From the NCBI RefSeq assembly GCF_000426285.1, contig NZ_AUFB01000001.1, positions 186,001 through 250,000 on the forward strand: a stretch of DNA of 64,000 nucleotides. Reading direction: 5' to 3'. This DNA comes from Rhizobium leucaenae USDA 9039 (GTDB lineage Bacteria; Pseudomonadota; Alphaproteobacteria; Rhizobiales; Rhizobiaceae). How positions within the stretch are numbered: position 1 is the stretch's first letter; the number at the start of each line of letters is the position of its first letter. The notes below the pieces were generated by a model. The model was not told where the DNA came from and made no database searches. It was given only the letters and a program-made list of their open reading frames with translations. Positions 17,437-27,355 of the stretch are shown here, in pieces. A program made the position numbers and the translations under genes.

Positions 17437-17801
17437 ATGGATGAGCGGATATTCAAGACAAGATGGTTCACCAAAGAGGCCGCGAAAGCAGAGATTTCTG
17501 ATTCCGAACTGCTCAAGGCTATCAAACAGGTCGCTGAAGGCAAAGCCGACGATCTTGGTGGCGGCGTCTTCAAAAAACGACTGATACGCATCGCTCGATC
17601 GTTTTGGCGAATGCCGGCAAGTTTTAGGTTTTTGCTTATCTGTTTGCCAAAAAGGATCGCGCCAATATCGATAAGAAAGAGCTGAATAGATTCAGAGCTC
17701 TGGCGGCGTTGTATCGGGAGAAATCGACTTCAGATATAGAGAGCGAACTGAGAACAGGCGCACTTGTGGAGATACATAATGACAACCAAGCGGAAATATA
17801 A
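17437..17801 (+). pseudogene. Decayed RelE/HigB-family toxin gene
   Basis: Starts MDERIFKTRWFTKEAAKAEIS and keeps the family text ELLKAIKQVAEGKADDLGGGVFKKR. The frame is then lost: one base appears to be missing around 17580-17583, after which homologous text resumes in another frame (THRSIVLANAGKF). A TAG follows at 17625-17627 exactly where relatives have tryptophan (TGG to TAG), and the reading then continues VFAYLFAKKDRANIDKKELNRFRALAALY to a stop at 17799. Two independent lesions make this a broken gene, not a sequencing slip. Relatives are ribosome-dependent mRNA-cleaving toxins. It overlaps the antitoxin start by 23 bases, as in intact modules. Confidence 0.85.
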
Positions 17802-18102
17802 AAGCGACGCCTTTGAGGCGATCTACAGTGCCGTGGAAGATATGTACAAGGCCGGAACCATAAGCAAGGAAACATTGCGTTCCTTCGACGAGGATTGCCT
17901 TGTTGCTCCGACGGAGTTTAAGCCGGCGGATATCAAAGCGTTGCGCGAACAAAACCATGTCAGCCAACCGGTTTTTGCGCGCTATCTCAATACCAGCGAG
18001 TCGACCGTGCAGAAATGGGAAAGCGGCGCTAAACGACCGAGCGGTATGGCGCTGAAACTGCTTGCGGTCGTGCAGAAACACGGCCTTGAGGTCTTGAGCT
18101 AA
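17779..18102 (+). CDS. HigA-like helix-turn-helix antitoxin, partner of a dead toxin
   Basis: 107 residues from the ATG at 17779, with GGAG ten bases upstream. The C-terminal half is an XRE-type domain: IKALREQNHVSQPVFARYLNTSESTVQKWESGAKRPSGMALKLL. The N-terminal part (KYKSDAFEAIYSAVEDMYKAGTI) matches the YiaG/HigA group that pairs with RelE/HigB toxins. The frame is intact although its toxin is broken, so it may survive as a DNA-binding autoregulator or by chance. Its stop overlaps the stop of pcaB, on the other strand, by four bases. Confidence 0.85.
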   Translation: MTTKRKYKSDAFEAIYSAVEDMYKAGTISKETLRSFDEDCLVAPTEFKPADIKALREQNHVSQPVFARYLNTSESTVQKWESGAKRPSGMALKLLAVVQKHGLEVLS

Positions 18103-19148
18103 GAAGTCACCCCCAACCGTTTCACTTTGCCAATCAGTTCACGCGCCAATTGCAACGACGCCGCGGTCGCCATCACCATCGGCGGCAATAGCAGCCATTC
18201 GAGTGTCCAGGCGGCACCTGAGCGCTCCTGCTCATGCAACAGGGATTGATGAATGCCGGAAAGCTGAACGGCATTAAAGCGGGCAAGCGACACCAAGGTC
18301 TCGGCAGCGACGGGGTTCTGTTTGTGGGGCATAGCCGAAGAGCCGCCACCGCCGCAGAGCTCGATTTCGTCGCCGGCCTGCGCGAGAAGGGCAATGTCCT
18401 GGCCGATCTTGCCGAGGCTGCCGGAGATCAGGGAGAACAGATTGGCGAGTTCGGCAATCTTGGCCCGCTGGCTCTGCCATTGCGCTTCGTCCGCGAGGTC
18501 GAGTTCCTGCGCCAGCGATGCACGAACAGCCGCAGCTTTCGATCCCAATTTTTCCAGCGTGCCGACCGCGCCGCCGAACTGGATTGGAAAACTCTCCTGT
18601 GTCAGCCGATCGCGGTACTTGTCCAGCGGATCGCGCCAGGTGCGCAGCCGGTCGGACACGGTGATCGGGATGGCCGCTTGCATACGGGTATGGCCCATCA
18701 GGCGGTTCGAGCCGCACTGCTTTTCGAGTGTTCCCAGCGCTGATGTAACAGCGAAGAGGCGGCCGGTGAAAAGGAAGGCGACCGCCTTCAGGCGGATCAT
18801 CAGGCTGCTGTCGATGACATCCTGGCTGGTGGCGCCGAAATGCAGATGCTGTGCTGCCTCGCCGCCAACCGCTTTGCGCAATTGTTTCACGAGGTCCGGA
18901 ACGACAACGCCATCCATCGCTGTTGCGGACTTCAAGCTAGAAATATCGGGCAGGAATTCCGCGCAAACCTTGGCAATCCGCTGCGCCGCCTCTTGCGGAA
19001 TGACACCATGTCGCGCCTCGGCTTTCGCGAGTGCCGCCTCGAATGTCAGCATGGCGCGAATATCGGCTTCCAGTGAAAAATATGCCGAGACCTCCTCGTC
19101 GCCAAGGAGGCCGGAGAGAAACGGGTGATCGAAGGCGGAGATGCTCAT
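18099..19148 (-). CDS. pcaB: 3-carboxy-cis,cis-muconate cycloisomerase
   Basis: 349 residues of the fumarase/aspartase superfamily. The signature GGSSAMPHKQNPVAAE is near residue 265 and HLHFGATSQDVIDSS is near residue 105. It turns 3-carboxymuconate into 4-carboxymuconolactone, the second step of protocatechuate ring catabolism in the cytoplasm. Last gene of the pcaDCHGB operon, 3 bases after pcaG. Assignment rests on the signature and on position. Bacterial PcaB proteins are often about 350-450 residues, so this is a short rhizobial form. Confidence 0.92.
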   Translation of the reverse strand: MSISAFDHPFLSGLLGDEEVSAYFSLEADIRAMLTFEAALAKAEARHGVIPQEAAQRIAKVCAEFLPDISSLKSATAMDGVVVPDLVKQLRKAVGGEAAQHLHFGATSQDVIDSSLMIRLKAVAFLFTGRLFAVTSALGTLEKQCGSNRLMGHTRMQAAIPITVSDRLRTWRDPLDKYRDRLTQESFPIQFGGAVGTLEKLGSKAAAVRASLAQELDLADEAQWQSQRAKIAELANLFSLISGSLGKIGQDIALLAQAGDEIELCGGGGSSAMPHKQNPVAAETLVSLARFNAVQLSGIHQSLLHEQERSGAAWTLEWLLLPPMVMATAASLQLARELIGKVKRLGVTS

Positions 19149-19151
19149 GGC

Positions 19152-19766
19152 CTATATATCGAGGAAAACCGTTTCCTTGTCGCCCTGCAAATGCACGTCG
19201 AACGTATAGATCGATCCGTCCTGGCTGGCGATGAGGGTGGCAACACGATCGCGATGTTCGATCCTGGCAAGCAAGGGATCCTCCGCATTGGCTTCTGCCT
19301 CGTCCGGAAAATACATGCGCGTATGCAGACCGATATTGATGCCGCGCGCGACGATCCACAGCGTAATATGCGGCGCCATCCAGCGCCCGTGCTTATAGGG
19401 AACGCGACCGGGCTTTACAGTCTCGAAGCGGAAGACGCCGTCTTCGGCACTGGTTGGACAGCGGCCCCAGCCGACGAAATTCGGATCGGCCGTGCCGCGC
19501 ATCTCGGAAGGGCTGTTGTACAGCCCGGCGCTGTCGGCCTGCCATATCTCGACGACCGCATCCTTCACCGCCGCCCCGGCACCGTCGAAAATCCGGCCCT
19601 TGACCGTAATGCGTTCTCCAAGCGTCCTGTCGTTAATTAGGGATATGCCGAGGTCGGCGTCATAGACACCACCGATCTCGCAAAAATTGGGCGCCAGTCC
19701 GATATGGACATAGGGACCGGCCGTCTGCGACGGCGTTTCCCTGAGGTAGCCGATTTTCTGGACCAT
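19152..19766 (-). CDS. pcaG: Protocatechuate 3,4-dioxygenase alpha subunit
   Basis: 204 residues. Text such as TPSQTAGPYVHIGLAP, GAAVKDAVVEIWQADSAGLY and GRWMAPHITLWIVARGINIGLHTRMYFPDE is typical of the alpha chain. Alpha and beta chains form the (alpha-beta-iron) unit that splits protocatechuate between its hydroxyls. The start codon shares one base with the pcaH stop, so the two subunits are made in step. The alpha chain supplies part of the substrate pocket but not the iron ligands. Confidence 0.93.
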   Translation of the reverse strand: MVQKIGYLRETPSQTAGPYVHIGLAPNFCEIGGVYDADLGISLINDRTLGERITVKGRIFDGAGAAVKDAVVEIWQADSAGLYNSPSEMRGTADPNFVGWGRCPTSAEDGVFRFETVKPGRVPYKHGRWMAPHITLWIVARGINIGLHTRMYFPDEAEANAEDPLLARIEHRDRVATLIASQDGSIYTFDVHLQGDKETVFLDI

Positions 19767-20515
19767 CAGTTCCCCTCCAGGCGGTTTTCGAACAGGGTCG
19801 AGCGGCGGCCGCGCAGTACGATATCGAATTTATAGGCGCGGGCATCCATCGGGATCGTATTGCCCCAGTCGAGCGGCGCGATGAGCTGTTCGATTGCCGC
19901 TTTATCCGAGATCGTGCCGACGATTGGACATTTCCAGATCATCGGGTCACCCTCGAAATACATCTGGGTGATCAGCCGCTGCGCAAAACCGTGGCCGAAG
20001 ACCGAGAAATGAATATGCGCCGGCCGCCAGTCGTTGACGCCGTTCGGCCAGGGATAGGCACCCGGCCGCACCGTGCGGAAGGCATAATGGCCGTCCTCGT
20101 CGGTGATGGCACGACCGCAGCCGCCGAAATTCGGGTCGATGGCGGCAAGATAGGTTTCTTTCTTGTGGCGATAACGCCCGCCGGCATTGGCCTGCCAAAA
20201 TTCGAGCAGAACGCCGGGAACGGGCCGACCCCGCTCGTCCAGCACGCGGCCATGCACGATAATGCGCTCGCCGATCGCGCTTTCACCTGGCTTGGCGAAG
20301 TTGTGGATCAGATCGTTGTCCAGTTCGCCGAGTATCGAATGTCCGAACACCGGACCGGTGATTTCGGAGATTGTTCCGTCCAGCGACAGGAGGGCCCGCT
20401 GCGGCGAGCGGAGAATCGAGGTCTTGTAGCCGGGCGCGAAGGCCGGCGGATGCCAGGCACGATCGCGGGCGAAAAAGGCGCCGATCTCCGGTTTGCTGTT
20501 GGTTTTGTCGGACAT
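19766..20515 (-). CDS. pcaH: Protocatechuate 3,4-dioxygenase beta subunit
   Basis: 249 residues. The iron site of the family is visible: a tyrosine in [11 protein letters not shown], another in PGAYPWPNG, and the histidines of [11 protein letters not shown]. The beta subunit carries the catalytic non-heme ferric iron. With PcaG it converts protocatechuate plus oxygen to 3-carboxy-cis,cis-muconate. Third gene of the operon, 12 bases after pcaC. Confidence 0.94.
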   Translation of the reverse strand: MSDKTNSKPEIGAFFARDRAWHPPAFAPGYKTSILRSPQRALLSLDGTISEITGPVFGHSILGELDNDLIHNFAKPGESAIGERIIVHGRVLDERGRPVPGVLLEFWQANAGGRYRHKKETYLAAIDPNFGGCGRAITDEDGHYAFRTVRPGAYPWPNGVNDWRPAHIHFSVFGHGFAQRLITQMYFEGDPMIWKCPIVGTISDKAAIEQLIAPLDWGNTIPMDARAYKFDIVLRGRRSTLFENRLEGN

Positions 20516-20527
20516 GTCTGCCTCGTC

Positions 20528-20932
20528 TCAAGCCGCCTTTTCGGCGTCCATCTGGTCGAAAACCTGTTTGGCGATCTTGATCGCGTGGTTGGCTGCCGGC
20601 ACGCCGGCATAGATTGCCACATGCAGCAATGCTTCGCAGACATCGTCCCGCGTCGCGCCGGTATTGCTGGTGGCACGAACATGCATCGCCACCTCGTCGT
20701 CCTGGCCAAGTGCCGCCAAAAGCGCGATCGTCACGATCGAGCGCTCGCGCTTGCTAAGCGTCGGGCGTGACCAGACATGCCCCCAGGCCGCTTCCGTGAT
20801 CAGCTCCTGGAACGGCCGGTCGAAATCCGTTGATCCTGACTGGACGCGGTCGACATGGCTGTCGCCAAGAACGGCGCGGCGCGTCGCCATGCCCTGGAGA
20901 TAGCGCTCGGACGGGGCGAGAGGATCGTTCAT
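20528..20932 (-). CDS. pcaC: 4-carboxymuconolactone decarboxylase
   Basis: 134 residues of the carboxymuconolactone decarboxylase/AhpD fold (RPFQELITEAAWGHVWSRPTLSKRERSIVTIALLAALGQDDEVAMHVRATSNTGATRDDVCEALLHVAIYAGVPAANHA). The length and the ERSI and HVRA motifs fit the single-domain PcaC. It removes CO2 to give beta-ketoadipate enol-lactone. It overlaps pcaD by four bases. In some bacteria PcaC and PcaD are fused (PcaL); here they are separate. Confidence 0.93.
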   Translation of the reverse strand: MNDPLAPSERYLQGMATRRAVLGDSHVDRVQSGSTDFDRPFQELITEAAWGHVWSRPTLSKRERSIVTIALLAALGQDDEVAMHVRATSNTGATRDDVCEALLHVAIYAGVPAANHAIKIAKQVFDQMDAEKAA

Positions 20933-21738
20933 GGGCCTTTTTCTCCATGCGAGGCGAAATCGATGAAAGCGCGGATGACCGCGGTCAGTGCTTCAGGCTG
21001 CTCGACACAAGGGATGTGTCCCGCATCCTTGATGACTTCATAGCGCGCGTTCGGAATGAGCTTGGCGGTCGACAGCACCAGTTCCGGCGGCGTCGAGCCG
21101 TCCTGATCGCCGACGATGCAGATGGTCGGCACCGCGATCTTCTTCGCCGCCTCGGCGAAATCGGCGTCGCGAAGCGCGGCGCAGGTGGCAACATAGCCCT
21201 CTACCGGCTGGCGGATCAGCATGTTGCGATAGCCGCCGAAAGCAGTGTTCTCAGGGCGGCGAAAAGCGGGCGTGAACCAGACTTCGAGAATGCCGTCGGC
21301 AATCGACTCGATACCCTCAGCCTCGACCTTGGCGATGCGGTTGTTCCAACTCTCCACCGTGCCGATCTTATGGGCCGTGTCGCAAAGGATCAGTGCCCGC
21401 ACCAGATCCGGGCGCTGCCGATAAAGCGATTGCGCAATCAGTCCGCCGACCGAGAGGCCGCAGACAATGGCGTTCTTCACCGCCAGCAGATCCAACAGTC
21501 CGGCAAGATCGGAAGCATGATCCTCCATCGTGTAGGGCATCTGGCCGAGGCCGGAGAGGCCGTGGCCGCGCTTGTCGTAGAGCACGATGGCAAAATCGCC
21601 GGCCAGCCGCACGATCACATCACGCCAGATGCGGAAATCGGTGCCGAGCGAATTGATGAACACAAGCACCGGCTTGTCACCGGCAGCGCCGATGATCTGA
21701 TAGTGGATCGTAACGTCGTTGATGCGGGCGAACTGCAC
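20929..21738 (-). CDS. pcaD: 3-oxoadipate enol-lactone hydrolase
   Basis: About 269 residues from a GTG at 21738, chosen because GAGGAG lies seven bases upstream; a TTG at 21759 is upstream of that ribosome site. Alpha/beta-hydrolase fold with the nucleophile elbow GLSVGG (serine nucleophile), DQDGSTPPE for the acid and DAGHIPCVEQP for the catalytic histidine. It opens the enol-lactone to beta-ketoadipate. First gene of pcaDCHGB, divergent from pcaQ, with the PcaQ site about 71-86 bases upstream. Confidence 0.92.
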   Translation of the reverse strand: MQFARINDVTIHYQIIGAAGDKPVLVFINSLGTDFRIWRDVIVRLAGDFAIVLYDKRGHGLSGLGQMPYTMEDHASDLAGLLDLLAVKNAIVCGLSVGGLIAQSLYRQRPDLVRALILCDTAHKIGTVESWNNRIAKVEAEGIESIADGILEVWFTPAFRRPENTAFGGYRNMLIRQPVEGYVATCAALRDADFAEAAKKIAVPTICIVGDQDGSTPPELVLSTAKLIPNARYEVIKDAGHIPCVEQPEALTAVIRAFIDFASHGEKGP

Positions 21739-21808
21739 TGGAAATCTCCTCGGCAACAAGATTGGATGTTTAATCTGGTTAGGTAAAATGATATTTCATG
21801 GCTTTTTA

Positions 21809-21824
21809 ATAACTCCGGGGTTAT
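21809..21824. promoter_or_regulatory. PcaQ operator candidate
   Basis: ATAACT-CCGG-GGTTAT closely fits the ATAACC-N4-GGTTAA site described for Sinorhizobium meliloti PcaQ upstream of pcaD. It lies in the pcaD-pcaQ gap, 71-86 bases before the pcaD start. It covers the ATG at 21823, which argues that pcaQ translation really begins at the next ATG (21832). Confidence 0.75.
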
Positions 21825-21831
21825 GAAAATC

Positions 21832-22758
21832 ATGATCGACTCCCGCGTCAAATTCCGCCATCTGCAGACCTTTGTCGAGGTCGCGCGCCAGAAAAGCGTG
21901 ATCAAGGCGGCCGAACTCCTGCATGTCAGCCAGCCCGCGGTGACCAAGACTATCCGCGAGCTGGAAGAGGCGCTGGGCGTCGCTGTTTTCGAACGCGACG
22001 GGCGCGGCATCAAGATCACTCGCTACGGTGAAGTCTTCCTCCGCCATGCCGGGGCGGCGCTTACGGCGCTGAGGCAGGGCTTCGACTCCATTTCGCAGGA
22101 GCGGTCCGGCGAAGCGCCACCGATCAGGATCGGCGCCTTGCCAACCGTCTCGACGCGGATCATGCCGAGAGCAATGGAGTTGTTCCTGAAGGAGGAAACC
22201 TGGAGCCGCATCAAGATCGTCACCGGTGAAAACGCGGTGTTGCTGGAACAACTGCGCGTCGGCGATCTCGATCTCGTCGTGGGCCGCCTGGCCGGTCCCG
22301 ACAAGATGGCCGGCTTTTCCTTCGAGCATCTTTATTCCGAGCAGGTCGTCTTCGTGGTGCGGGCAGGGCATCCGCTGCTTGCGGCGAAACAATCGCTGTT
22401 TTCCAATCTCGGCAAATACACGATCCTGATGCCGACGCGCGGCTCGATCATCCGGCCCTTCGTCGAGAGCTTCCTGATCGCCAATGGCGTCGCCAACCTG
22501 CCGAACCAGATCGAGACGGTGTCGGATTCCTTCGGCCGCGCCTTCGTGCGATCGAGCGATGCCGTCTGGATCATCTCGACCGGCGTCGTCGCCGGCGATG
22601 TCGAGGACGGCTTGCTCAGCCTGCTGCCGATCGATGCCAGCGAAACGAAAGGTCCCGTCGGGCTTACCATGCGCACCGATGCCATTCCCACCATGCCGCT
22701 GTCGATCCTGATGCAGACGATCCGTGAGGCGGCAAGCGAGGTGGCCAAGAAGAGTTGA
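21832..22758 (+). CDS. pcaQ: LysR-type activator of the pca operon
   Basis: 308 residues from the ATG at 21832 (MIDSRVKFRHLQTFVEVARQKSV). The ATG three codons earlier lies inside the operator dyad. The N-terminal helix-turn-helix (SVIKAAELLHVSQPAVTKTIRELEEALGVAVFERDGRGIKIT) and the LysR substrate-binding domain (IRIGALPTVSTRIMPRAM...) are clear. In rhizobia PcaQ activates pcaDCHGB with beta-carboxymuconate or its lactone as inducer. The divergent layout and the matching site support that role here and likely autoregulation. Confidence 0.92.
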   Translation: MIDSRVKFRHLQTFVEVARQKSVIKAAELLHVSQPAVTKTIRELEEALGVAVFERDGRGIKITRYGEVFLRHAGAALTALRQGFDSISQERSGEAPPIRIGALPTVSTRIMPRAMELFLKEETWSRIKIVTGENAVLLEQLRVGDLDLVVGRLAGPDKMAGFSFEHLYSEQVVFVVRAGHPLLAAKQSLFSNLGKYTILMPTRGSIIRPFVESFLIANGVANLPNQIETVSDSFGRAFVRSSDAVWIISTGVVAGDVEDGLLSLLPIDASETKGPVGLTMRTDAIPTMPLSILMQTIREAASEVAKKS

Positions 22759-22763
22759 GCTGC

Positions 22764-24938
<2,175 letters not shown>

Positions 24939-24941
24939 CAC

Positions 24942-25697
24942 CTATCGCAGAACCAGTCGCAACATCTTCTGCGTTTCCCGCAGCAGCGGCAGATAACGTT
25001 CCGCCATATCGGCAGCGGCTATGTAAGCGGCCGGTGCGCCGATATTGATGGCCGCAATTGTCTGCCCACGATCGTTCTCTATGGGAACGGCGATGGAGCA
25101 GAGGCCGATTTCCAGCTCCTGGTCGATGATGGCATAGCCCTGAGCCCGTACCCGGCGAAATTCAACCATCAAGACTTCCGGGTCCGTCTTGGTGTTCGGT
25201 GTATTGGCCTTGATCTCCGAGCGGGCGAGCACGGCGCGCGCCTCGCTTTCTGGCAAGCCGCTCAGCAGAACACGGCCCATTGAGGCGCAATAGGCGGGCA
25301 GACGGCTGCCGGGGGTGAGATTGATCGACATTACCCGGCGCTGCGAAGCGCGAGCGATATAGACGATCTCGGTGCCATCCAGCACCGAAGCTGAAGCGTT
25401 ATGGCCGGCCCGCTCCGAGAGCTGGTCGAGATAGGGCTGGATGATCGTCGGGAGCGGCGTCGCCGACAAGTAGGCGTGGCCGAGCCGCAAGATCTTCGGC
25501 GTCAGCGTAAAGAACTTTCCGTCATATTCGGCATAGCCGAGTTCAGCGAGCGTCAGCAGCGAGCGGCGTACCGTGGCACGGTCCAGCCCCGTTAGTTTCG
25601 AAGCTTCGGCAATCGACAGTCTTTGACGAGTCTCGCCAAAAGCTTCGATTGTTTTCAATCCTTTGGCAAAGCCGCTTACAAAATCGGTTTCACGCAT
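24942..25697 (-). CDS. pcaR: IclR-family regulator of pcaIJF
   Basis: 251 residues from the ATG at 25697 with GGAGG upstream. The N-terminal winged helix (KGLKTIEAFGETRQRLSIAEASKLTGLDRATVRRSLLTLAELGYAE) precedes an IclR effector domain (GTEIVYIARASQRRVMSINLTPGSRLPAYCASMGRVLLSGL; then DQELEIGLCSIAVPIEN). PcaR proteins bind beta-ketoadipate. Divergent from pcaI with a long-spaced inverted repeat between them, so it most likely controls pcaIJ and probably pcaF. Confidence 0.92.
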   Translation of the reverse strand: MRETDFVSGFAKGLKTIEAFGETRQRLSIAEASKLTGLDRATVRRSLLTLAELGYAEYDGKFFTLTPKILRLGHAYLSATPLPTIIQPYLDQLSERAGHNASASVLDGTEIVYIARASQRRVMSINLTPGSRLPAYCASMGRVLLSGLPESEARAVLARSEIKANTPNTKTDPEVLMVEFRRVRAQGYAIIDQELEIGLCSIAVPIENDRGQTIAAINIGAPAAYIAAADMAERYLPLLRETQKMLRLVLR

Positions 25698-25721
25698 AGT
25701 CTTCCTCCGATCAAAAACACG

Positions 25722-25758
25722 TTGTGCGATATGTGAACAAAAGTCAAATAACGCACAA
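25722..25758. promoter_or_regulatory. Inverted repeat in pcaR-pcaI promoter, PcaR operator candidate
   Basis: TTGTGCG (25722-25728) and CGCACAA (25752-25758) are perfect inverted copies, with centres 30 bases (about three helical turns) apart. They are the only strong symmetry in the pcaR-pcaI gap. IclR proteins often bind as tetramers to spaced half-sites, which fits. Confidence 0.5.
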
Positions 25759-25847
25759 AATGATTGCCGCTCAACGCATGCTGATCTATTCGAAAGAAGA
25801 GGACGGGGCGTCTCAATCCGCCCGCAATGGCAAACGGGAGAATCCCT

Positions 25848-26555
25848 ATGGACAAGACAATCGCGAGCACGACGGCTGCGGTCGCGGACATTGGCGATGG
25901 TGCGACCGTTATGATCGGCGGCTTTGGTGGCTCCGGCGCACCGATCGAACTCATTCATGCGCTGATCGACGGAGGCCCAAAGAACCTGACCGTCATCAAC
26001 AACAATGCTGGTAACGGGCGTATCGGCATCGCTGCGATGATCGATGCCGGCATGGTCAGGAAGATGATCTGCTCCTTCCCGCGCTCATCCGATCCACGCG
26101 CTTTCACGGACCGCTATCTGGCCGGCGAAATCGAGCTGGAACTGGTGCCTCAGGGGACTCTCGCCGAACGCATCCGTGCCGGCGGTGCGGGCATTCCGGC
26201 TTTCTACACTCCGACCGCCTACGGCACCGAACTCGACAGCGGCAAGGTCATCGCGGAGTTCGACGGCCGACACTATGTTCAGGAGCGCTGGCTCAAGGCC
26301 GATTTCGCTATCGTCAAGGCGCATGTCGGCGATGTGCAGGGCAATCTCATCTACAACAAGGCCGGTCGCAACTTTAATCCACTGATGTGCATGGCCGCGA
26401 CCAGGACGATCGCGCAGGTCTCCAAAATCGTCGCAGCCGGCGAACTCGATCCGGAACACATCATTACTCCCGGCATCTTCGTCAACGGCGTCGTGGAAGT
26501 CGCCGATCCGCAACAAGAAGAAGACCTTATTCGAGCCGGAGTGGCCTACGTATGA
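25848..26555 (+). CDS. pcaI: 3-oxoadipate CoA-transferase subunit A
   Basis: 235 residues from the ATG at 25848 with GGGAGAA upstream. Coenzyme A transferase family I alpha text: GATVMIGGFGGSGAPIELIHALIDGGPKNLTVINNNAG, and GGAGIPAFYTPTAYGTELDSGK. With PcaJ it moves CoA from succinyl-CoA to beta-ketoadipate. The stop overlaps the pcaJ start (ATGA). First gene of the pcaIJF group. Confidence 0.94.
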   Translation: MDKTIASTTAAVADIGDGATVMIGGFGGSGAPIELIHALIDGGPKNLTVINNNAGNGRIGIAAMIDAGMVRKMICSFPRSSDPRAFTDRYLAGEIELELVPQGTLAERIRAGGAGIPAFYTPTAYGTELDSGKVIAEFDGRHYVQERWLKADFAIVKAHVGDVQGNLIYNKAGRNFNPLMCMAATRTIAQVSKIVAAGELDPEHIITPGIFVNGVVEVADPQQEEDLIRAGVAYV

Positions 26556-27241
26556 CCATCGACACGCGCGAAAACATCAAACTCACCAATGCCCAGATCG
26601 CTTGGCGCGCGGCGCAGGATATCCAGGATGGCGCCTATGTGAATCTCGGCATCGGCTTTCCGGAAATGGTCGCCCGCTACCAGCCTCCAGGGCGTCAGGC
26701 GATCTTCCACACCGAAAACGGCATCTTGAACTTCGGCGAGCCGCCGGCGGAGGGTGAGGAAGATTGGGACTTGATTAATGCCGGCAAGAAGGCCGTGACG
26801 CTGAAGCCCGGCGCCTCCTTCTTCCATCACGCCGATAGTTTCGCCATGGTGCGCGGCGGCCATCTGGATGTCGCGATCCTCGGTGCCTACCAAGTGGCGC
26901 AGAATGGCGACCTCGCCAACTGGCGCGTCGGCTCCAAGGGCGTGCCTGCCGTTGGCGGGGCCATGGACCTGGTGCATGGCGCCAAGCAGGTTTTCGTCAT
27001 CACCGAACATGTCACGAAGGACGGCAAGCCGAAACTAGTAGAGGCCTGCACGTTCCCACTAACCGGCGTCAGCTGCATCACCCGGGTCTATACAAGCCAC
27101 GCAGTCATCGACATTGCCAAGGAAGGTTTCGTCGTTCGCGAAAAGCTCGCTGCCATGACGATGAACGAGCTGCAGGCGATGACCGGCGCGCCGCTCCATA
27201 CAGACCGTCCTGTTGCCGACCTCATCGTGCCGACGCTTTAA
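26552..27241 (+). CDS. pcaJ: 3-oxoadipate CoA-transferase subunit B
   Basis: 229 residues from the ATG at 26552, overlapping pcaI by four bases. The catalytic glutamate lies in the TENGILNFG motif near residue 50 and GIGFPEMVARY precedes it. Beta subunit of the CoA-transferase, which forms the glutamyl-CoA intermediate. Followed by a 114-base gap with a rhizobial repeat before pcaF. Confidence 0.94.
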   Translation: MTIDTRENIKLTNAQIAWRAAQDIQDGAYVNLGIGFPEMVARYQPPGRQAIFHTENGILNFGEPPAEGEEDWDLINAGKKAVTLKPGASFFHHADSFAMVRGGHLDVAILGAYQVAQNGDLANWRVGSKGVPAVGGAMDLVHGAKQVFVITEHVTKDGKPKLVEACTFPLTGVSCITRVYTSHAVIDIAKEGFVVREKLAAMTMNELQAMTGAPLHTDRPVADLIVPTL

Positions 27242-27296
27242 AGCGCGTTGCGATCTTTCAGGTTCGCCCGATATGCTTTAAGCTTAGAATAATTTC

Positions 27297-27340
27297 GCAT
27301 GTCGTTATCGCAAACCGCCGCATATTTTTGCGCGACGTGC
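27297..27340. repeat. Rhizobial intergenic palindromic repeat
   Basis: GCATGTCG (27297-27304) pairs with CGACGTGC (27333-27340) with one mismatch, and inner CGCAAA pairs with TTTGCG, forming a long hairpin between pcaJ and pcaF. The text around GCATGTCGTTATCGCAAA resembles an element I know as very frequent between genes in Rhizobium and Agrobacterium. The stretch just before it (27242-27290) looks like its usual companion sequence. Only one copy was noticed in this window. Confidence 0.55.
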
Positions 27341-27355
27341 AGTAGGGAGAAGACC

